A stretch of DNA of 64,000 nt, taken from assembly GCF_002001085.1 (NCBI RefSeq), contig NZ_MUNU01000014.1:186001-250000 (forward strand). Direction: 5' to 3'. Made by a program: the position numbers and the translations under genes. Of the stretch, positions 59,701-64,000 are shown piece after piece (positions within the stretch are counted from its first letter, which is position 1; every line of letters starts with the position of its first letter). Under the pieces are notes generated by a model that saw only the letters and a program-made list of their open reading frames with translations, did no database searches and was not told the origin of the DNA. This DNA is from Rhodanobacter sp. B05 (GTDB lineage: Bacteria > Pseudomonadota > Gammaproteobacteria > Xanthomonadales > Rhodanobacteraceae).

Positions 59701-60208
59701 GGATACCGCTGGCGGCCTGGCCCGCCAGCGCTTCCGCTGGTCCTACGGCACCCTGCAGTGCCTGTGGAAACATCGCGATGCCACCTTCCGCCCGCGCTAT
59801 CGCGCGCTGGGCATGGTCGCGTTGCCGCAGGTGTGGCTGTTCCAGATCCTGTTCTCGGTGGTCTCGCCGCTGATCGACCTGGTGCTGGTCTGGCAGCTCG
59901 TCGCCACCGGCCTGGACTACCTGCAGCACCGCGGCCAGTTCAACGACACCAACCTGATGAAGATGCTGATCTTCTACGCCGCCTTCATGGCCGTCGACCT
60001 CGGCGCCGCCGCCCTCGCCTTCGCGATGGAAAAGAAAGAACGCTGGAGCCTGATGTGGTGGCTCGTCCTGCAACGCTTCGGCTACCGCCAGCTGATGTAC
60101 TACGTAGTGGTGCGCTCCGTATGGACGGCTATTCGCGGGCCATCGGTTGGCTGGGGACGGCAGGAGCGCAAGGCGACGGTGAACTCGGGGGGAAATCCAG
60201 AGCACTGA
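56783..60208 (+). CDS. Three-domain fusion: GH18-like, polysaccharide deacetylase and GT2 glycosyltransferase
   Basis: A 1141-residue membrane protein. An N-terminal signal anchor (about 20-45) is followed by a GH18-like domain ('FQGVTIDFEEVPE' near 222-234, a reduced DxxDxE motif). A NodB deacetylase comes next ('ALTFDDGPDPEWTPQIL' near 494, 'HTFTHPNLGE' near 551), then membrane helices (about 715-745). The GT2 processive synthase follows ('VSVLIPAYNEEKVIASSI' near 770, 'DADTQFEPE', 'EDQDLTLAVQ', 'QRFRWSYG') with C-terminal helices. It likely makes and edits a GlcNAc-type polymer at the envelope. Confidence 0.87.
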   Translation: MQKKPIFFDPTGRRATHVSRLALSAGVISTLFVLACAISLFVRPNMSGLHIGEQAKTRHALANVKAAAPELLKSAARLAAEVRARQKLLHAPHTHASKPAALHIPPPSLDKPVGRPLAIGFYVNWDDNSYPALKRALPTLDWVIPTWMNISGPDMALHTSVDAKALNLIRTQKPSTPILPLLQNAVGGNWDGKGLARMLVDPAQRQARIAQIVAFIAANRFQGVTIDFEEVPEAAQKDLKVFLSELNDAFDPHGWGIALSVPFDDPGWDYAGYADIVDFELLMAYDQHWAGKDPGSIAGQDWFERTLAQRMKVLDPDQTIVAIGSYGYDWAKGRTAEALTFQDAMDRASDAQAEIGFDQDSQNPHYSYSDDDGTTHQVWFLDGVTAYNQIHAADDYKPYGYALWRLGSEDPSTWSALGRPYGAAAPTQLQTIGQGEDIDIEGQGEVLEIAAEPSPGARTVTLDKDDGSIDDETYVSLPSTYVIRRAGTLPHKIALTFDDGPDPEWTPQILDILKAKRVPATFFIIGANAEMSPKLVQREVDEGDDVGNHTFTHPNLGESPPGIVALELNATQRLFEALTGRSMRLFRAPYFGDAEPTTADELVPIELAQKMGYISVGLHVDAEDWQRPGVDAIVNNVLNGIDTTNVERKGQVVLLHDGGGDREQTVAALPRIIDGLRARGYDFVTVSTLAGLTREQTMPALPPGSLSRWADRSVFLALGLFGHVIRWLLVAAITLGVGRLLLLGGLALLNRLRERRRAAPVLGDEPPRVSVLIPAYNEEKVIASSIRQILRSRYANLEVIVVDDGSVDATSAVVREHYADEPRVRLLTIPNGGKAHAVNTALHESHGTVVVALDADTQFEPETIPRLVRWFVDPTVGAVAGNAKVGNRINLITVWQALEYITAQNLERRALAALGAITVVPGAVGAWRREVLEQLGGFPADTLAEDQDLTLAVQKAGYHTLFDSEAIAWTEAPDTAGGLARQRFRWSYGTLQCLWKHRDATFRPRYRALGMVALPQVWLFQILFSVVSPLIDLVLVWQLVATGLDYLQHRGQFNDTNLMKMLIFYAAFMAVDLGAAALAFAMEKKERWSLMWWLVLQRFGYRQLMYYVVVRSVWTAIRGPSVGWGRQERKATVNSGGNPEH

Positions 60209-60400
60209 GGCTGGCCTCACGTGGACAGCACCTATCCGCAGGATTTATTGCGTCGTTTGAGGAACAGCCAGATCGGACCACGCTCGCGGCGCATCGCCTG
60301 CGTAACAGTTGCGCTGGAGCAAGCCGCTCAACAATTCAGCGGTGAGCATCTGAGCAACGCGGCTTTACAGGCTTGGCAGACAAAGGCGCCTAACGGCAGG

Positions 60401-61324
60401 TTAGTAATCACAGCCCGTGGAATTCATGCTTGGTGCCGGACCGCTGGCAAAGAATACGCGCGCATACATATCGTCAGCCCACCGCTCGGCTGCGAATCTA
60501 TCTGCTGGACTTAACGTCGGCTTCAACGCCTTGACCTGTTGCTCAAGCGGCAAGAGCCCTGATGCATTTCGCGGCGTTCCTCGAAGCAGAAGACTGAGGA
60601 CTTTCAAGTAGTCAGCGTGACTGATATGGGAAACCGGTCCTGTCTGACCTTCGACGCCTACGGTTGCGTAAACCGTTTGCAGCGCCAGCACCGTATTCCA
60701 GTTTCCGTTGTTTAGTGCCCGCCGGCCAAGCTCCATGGCTTCGGTATCGAATGCCTGTGCCTGCTCAGGATTCATCTTTGGCGGATCATAGAAACCACCC
60801 AAAAGACAAGCAGTCGCATCATCGTTTCCCAGTCGCGCCGCAGCCAATGCGATGCCGTAAATTTGTCCGTCAGAAAGGCCGGCTTTTGCATTTTCACAGA
60901 GCCGACTCGAGGTTTCTATCAACTCGATATTGGCATTCACAGTAGTCATTGTACGGGCACGAGTTGGTGGATCCATGGCTTCCAGAAGCTTTCGGTTTTC
61001 AGCTAGCCATGCTGCGTAGTCCATGCCCTTGAAAAAGTCCTTCATACGAATTGCCTTGAGGCAGCGCATCGACTCGGCAAAGAGCCTGTCGGCGGCAGTT
61101 CGATCGCCCGAGCTCGCCAGTTCCATGAGAGTCGCCTGGCTCACTTGCAGAGGTTGCCAGAGTGGTGGCGTTCTCGGGCCGGGACTGTTCACATACTCAG
61201 ATTTTGACAAAACTGACGGCGTTGAAACCCCTCTCCGAGCAACGGTTACATCGCCGCTTGATCGAAAATAGATCAGAAGCATGATGACTAGAAAAATGGC
61301 AAGTATCAGTAGCCGGCGCAGCAT
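60401..61324 (-). CDS. Membrane-anchored hypothetical protein
   Basis: A 307-residue protein with an N-terminal anchor ('RLLILAIFLVIMLLIYF') and a helical, soluble remainder. Its base composition is less GC-rich than its neighbours, which may mean recent acquisition. No catalytic motif seen; 'WADDMYARVFFASGPAP' near the C-terminus is not family-specific. Function unknown. Confidence 0.7.
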   Translation of the reverse strand: MLRRLLILAIFLVIMLLIYFRSSGDVTVARRGVSTPSVLSKSEYVNSPGPRTPPLWQPLQVSQATLMELASSGDRTAADRLFAESMRCLKAIRMKDFFKGMDYAAWLAENRKLLEAMDPPTRARTMTTVNANIELIETSSRLCENAKAGLSDGQIYGIALAAARLGNDDATACLLGGFYDPPKMNPEQAQAFDTEAMELGRRALNNGNWNTVLALQTVYATVGVEGQTGPVSHISHADYLKVLSLLLRGTPRNASGLLPLEQQVKALKPTLSPADRFAAERWADDMYARVFFASGPAPSMNSTGCDY

Positions 61325-61413
61325 GGATTCAATCGCTCTCCCGGCGAAGTTGTCTGTTGGAATACATCGATGGACCGTGCAAGCAATGACCAGCCAAAGC
61401 CCACATCAACAGC

Positions 61414-61887
61414 TCACTGCGAACCACGCACCCGCATCGTCAGCCCCTTCAGGAAATTGCGCAGCAGCTGGTCGCCGCAGAGCTTGAAGTTCTTGTGGTC
61501 GCTCTGGCGAAACAGCGCGCTGAGCTCGGGCTTGGAGATCGGGAAGCCGGCTGCCTCGAGGATCTCGTGCATGTCGACGTCCTTCAGCTCGAACGCCACG
61601 CGCAGCTTCTTCAGCACCACGTTGTTGGTGACGCGCTTCTCCGGCGGCCGCGGCGGGCGACTGTCGTCCTTGCCGCGGCGGTGGAACACCAGCCCGTCCA
61701 GGAACAGCGCCAGCGTCCTGTTGCTGCATTCCGCGTAGCCCGGCTCGCCATCCTTCTTCAGGAACGCCTGCACGTCTTCTTTCCCGATCGGAGCGCTTGC
61801 GTCCGCCAGATGGATGAGTTCGACCACCTTGCCGTCGCTCAGGTCGAGCATGTAGCGGATGGAGCGCAATACGTCGTTGTTGATCAT
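61414..61887 (-). CDS. DUF1456 (YehS-like) protein
   Basis: A 157-residue cytosolic protein made of two similar halves: 'MINNDVLRSIRYMLDLSD' and 'VTNNVVLKKLRVAFELKD' each open a repeat, the DUF1456 pattern. 'FLDGLVFHRRGKDD' and 'LFRQSDHKNFKLCGDQLLRN' close them. Function unknown; the start at 61887 gives the family N-terminus. Confidence 0.93.
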   Translation of the reverse strand: MINNDVLRSIRYMLDLSDGKVVELIHLADASAPIGKEDVQAFLKKDGEPGYAECSNRTLALFLDGLVFHRRGKDDSRPPRPPEKRVTNNVVLKKLRVAFELKDVDMHEILEAAGFPISKPELSALFRQSDHKNFKLCGDQLLRNFLKGLTMRVRGSQ

Positions 61888-62001
61888 GTCGTTCCGATGG
61901 GTGTCGCCCAGGAGCGCCATGCTACCGCGCCGCGCCCGCCTTGACCCCGTTTGCGTGCCTGCCGCGTTTCACCTTTCACCACGAGAGAGGAGAAGCGCCC
62001 C

Positions 62002-63819
62002 ATGAAACTGAAAGCCCTGCTGCGCAGCCTGCTGCTGGCCTTGCTGGTGATCGTCACCGGCTGCAGCGTGTCCAAGCCTGCGACCGACACCGCTGTGCGC
62101 AAGAACGAAAGCGCATCCCCGCTGCCGCCCGTCGAACAGCCGCTGGCCAAACGGGCACCGGTCACGCTGGCGCAGGACAAGCGCGTGGGCAAGACTGACA
62201 ACCTGGCCGAGCCGACCTTGCCAGCCGCATCGGGCCGGGTCGAACACCAGCCGGTGGCAGCACCCGCCCCGCCCGCACCACCGGCGGTGGCCGAGATCGC
62301 CGCGATGTCCTACAACGCGCAGAGTGCGAAGCGCATGGCCTACATGCCGATGCCGATCCTGCTTCGGCCGATGCCGGGCGACATCAACCGCGAGAACTAC
62401 ACCCATCGCGACAGCAACCCCGTGCAGCTGGTCAGCGAGCAACCAGTGTCCACCTTCAGCATCGACGTCGACACGGGTTCGTATACCAATGTACGGCGCA
62501 TGTTGAACGAAGGTCGGCTGCCACCGGCCGACGCGGTGCGCGCGGAGGAATTCATCAACTATTTCGATTACGGCTACACGCCGCCGGCCGATCGCGAGCA
62601 ACCTTTCAGCGTCACCACCGAACTCGCGCCGGCGCCATGGAACGCCAAACGCCAGCTGCTGCTGGTGGGTATCCAGGGCTATCGCGTGCCGAAAGCACAG
62701 ATCCCGGCATCCAACCTGGTGTTCCTGATCGATACCTCCGGCTCGATGGACGAACCGGACAAGCTGCCCCTGCTCAAGGCCTCGCTGAAACAACTGGTGC
62801 GCGAGTTGCGCCATCAGGATCATGTGGCGATCGTCACCTACGCCGGTTACGCCGGCGTCGCCCTGCCCTCCACGGCCGGCGACCAGCACGCCACCATCGA
62901 TGCGGCGATCGACGGCCTGGGTGCCGGCGGCTCCACCAATGGCGGCGCCGGCATCGAACTGGCTTACGCGCAGGCCGAGCAGGGCTTCATCCAGGGCGGC
63001 GTGAACCGGGTGATCCTGGCCACCGACGGCGACTTCAACGTCGGCACGGTCGACCAGGAAGCGCTGAAGACGATGGTCGAGGATCACCGCAAGAGCGGCG
63101 TGGCGTTGACCACGCTGGGCTTCGGCCAGGACAACTACAACGATGCCATGGCGGTGATGCTGGCCGACGCGGGCAACGGCAGCCACCACTACATCGACAG
63201 CCTGGCCGAAGGCCGTCGCGTGCTGGTCGACGAGATGTCCGCCACCCTGCTGACGATCGCGAAAGACGTGAAGATCCAGGTCGAGTTCAATCCGGCGCAG
63301 GTGCAGGAATACCGCCTGATCGGCTACGAGAAGCGCATGCTCAAGCGCGAGGATTTCAACAATGACAAGGTCGATGCCGGCGAGATCGGTGCCGGTGCCA
63401 ACGTCACCGCGATCTACGAGATCACGCCGACCGGCTCGGAAGCGGCGCGCATCGACCCGCTGCGCTACGGCAGCCACGCCGAGCCGGCCAGGCGCGGCGA
63501 CGAACTGGCCTTCCTGCGCCTGCGCTACAAGCTGCCGGGGCAGGCGCAAAGCAGGTTGATCGAACAGCCGATCGCCGCGCAAGCCGAAGCGCAGCCGAGC
63601 GAGCGCCTGCGCTACGCCGCTGCCGTGGCGGCGTTTGCCGACGCCCTGCGCGGCGGCAAGTACCTGGATGGCTTCGATTACGAACGGATCGCCCGGCTCG
63701 CCCATGGCGCACGCGGCAGCGACGTCGACGGTTATCGGGCCGGCTTCGTGCAACTGGTCAGGCTGGCCGAGGGCCTGGCCACACCGGGCCAGTCGACGCG
63801 CGACACCGCCGCCCGTTGA
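62002..63819 (+). CDS. YfbK-like VWA domain lipoprotein
   Basis: A 605-residue lipoprotein ('LLLALLVIVTGC', cysteine near residue 22) with a low-complexity Pro/Ala linker, the YfbK N-terminal region ('STFSIDVDTGSYTNVRRMLN'), a von Willebrand factor A domain with a MIDAS 'FLIDTSGSMDEPDKLPLLK' near 240, and a C-terminal DUF3520 domain from about 440. Probably an envelope adhesion or metal-dependent scaffold protein. The start is backed by a GAGAGGAG site. Confidence 0.9.
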   Translation: MKLKALLRSLLLALLVIVTGCSVSKPATDTAVRKNESASPLPPVEQPLAKRAPVTLAQDKRVGKTDNLAEPTLPAASGRVEHQPVAAPAPPAPPAVAEIAAMSYNAQSAKRMAYMPMPILLRPMPGDINRENYTHRDSNPVQLVSEQPVSTFSIDVDTGSYTNVRRMLNEGRLPPADAVRAEEFINYFDYGYTPPADREQPFSVTTELAPAPWNAKRQLLLVGIQGYRVPKAQIPASNLVFLIDTSGSMDEPDKLPLLKASLKQLVRELRHQDHVAIVTYAGYAGVALPSTAGDQHATIDAAIDGLGAGGSTNGGAGIELAYAQAEQGFIQGGVNRVILATDGDFNVGTVDQEALKTMVEDHRKSGVALTTLGFGQDNYNDAMAVMLADAGNGSHHYIDSLAEGRRVLVDEMSATLLTIAKDVKIQVEFNPAQVQEYRLIGYEKRMLKREDFNNDKVDAGEIGAGANVTAIYEITPTGSEAARIDPLRYGSHAEPARRGDELAFLRLRYKLPGQAQSRLIEQPIAAQAEAQPSERLRYAAAVAAFADALRGGKYLDGFDYERIARLAHGARGSDVDGYRAGFVQLVRLAEGLATPGQSTRDTAAR

Positions 63820-64000
63820 GCATTCCGGCCCCGTCGCGTGGATCGCAGCGATGACCGCAGCCAGCCTCCCCGCTGCCGTCTTCCCCTGCTGCGGCCACTC
63901 GACGGGGCCGGAACCGGTGCATGCCCGGACATCCGGACGACACGGTTTACCCGATCCACGACAATTTGGCTTACCCTCGCATCCCATGGATGCTGCGGTC
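63820..64000. other. Right-edge region, no complete gene
   Basis: No gene is complete here. An ATG at 63986 begins a frame 'MDAAV' that is cut by the window edge and could be the start of the next gene on the plus strand, for example a sigma factor as often follows YfbK-type genes, but five codons prove nothing. Confidence 0.4.

Noticed and set aside
60221..60514. GTG-started 97-codon frame on the plus strand after the GH18-NodB-GT2 gene
   Set aside because: No ribosome site, no family pattern, and its second half overlaps the 3' end of the minus-strand hypothetical gene at 60401-61324, which is the better frame.
63986..64000. Start of a further gene ('MDAAV')
   Set aside because: Only five codons fall in the window; no ribosome site and nothing to identify.

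Overview
The window is a GC-rich gammaproteobacterial chromosome segment. It most resembles the Xanthomonadales, probably Rhodanobacteraceae (Rhodanobacter/Dyella-like). This rests on gene content and order (cysB/cysG/cysK, a complete cbb3 oxidase cluster, serS next to tRNA-Ser, ftsK/lolA), on ~57-bp integron attC sites of the Xanthomonas type, and on dispersed palindromic 'GTAGGAGCCCGC' elements. The species is an inference; no rRNA or other taxonomic marker is present.

Layout. 1-4530: end of an ABC-2 permease, a small lipoprotein, fumC and purB. 4747-10801: an integron gene-cassette array with 13 attC-like sites bounding 12 cassettes, all in the same orientation and with no integrase gene in the window (a CALIN). 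Its cassettes encode a Tdi1-like immunity protein, a small lipoprotein, a secreted protein, a HEPN-like protein, an EVE-HNH nuclease, a PIN-like protein, a DoxX membrane protein, a DUF1801 protein and an unrecognised protein. Three cassettes are near-identical 359-bp units without a convincing gene. 10923-16000: a GST gene divergent from an HxlR regulator, then cysK and cysG divergent from a cysB-type LysR gene. 16339-21561: a small conserved protein, a DUF885 metallopeptidase-like lipoprotein, a phytanoyl-CoA dioxygenase-like protein and a double-retropepsin/TPR protein. 21801-22424: a BrnT/BrnA toxin-antitoxin operon with its promoter.

22749-25358 holds tRNA-Ser(UGA) and, directly upstream of it in transcription order, five tandem 164-bp units. 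Each unit starts with the first 37 nt of the tRNA and then breaks off inside the anticodon loop. A small membrane protein and serS lie further upstream on the same strand. 25464-41739 is mostly housekeeping: rarA, a beta-propeller diguanylate cyclase, lolA, ftsK, ald, trxB, a FemAB-like acyltransferase, aat, an HD-GYP phosphodiesterase and ispG. 41864-47855 is a compact ccoNOQP-fixH-ccoI-ccoS operon behind an FNR-type box. 47834-63819 carries an acetyl-CoA hydrolase/transferase, cardiolipin synthase, xseA, an aldehyde dehydrogenase, a YdcF-like protein, a lipase-like hydrolase, a GH18-NodB-GT2 fusion, a hypothetical membrane-anchored protein, a YehS-like protein and a YfbK-like VWA lipoprotein.

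Themes. The cassette array and BrnTA form an accessory layer with a likely defence or stress-nuclease content. The cysB/cysG/cysK group supports sulfate assimilation. The cco cluster builds and matures the high-affinity terminal oxidase and appears to be FNR/Anr controlled. The two strongest unexplained structures are the integrase-less cassette array with its triplicated gene-poor cassette, and the tandem tRNA-Ser 5'-half array.
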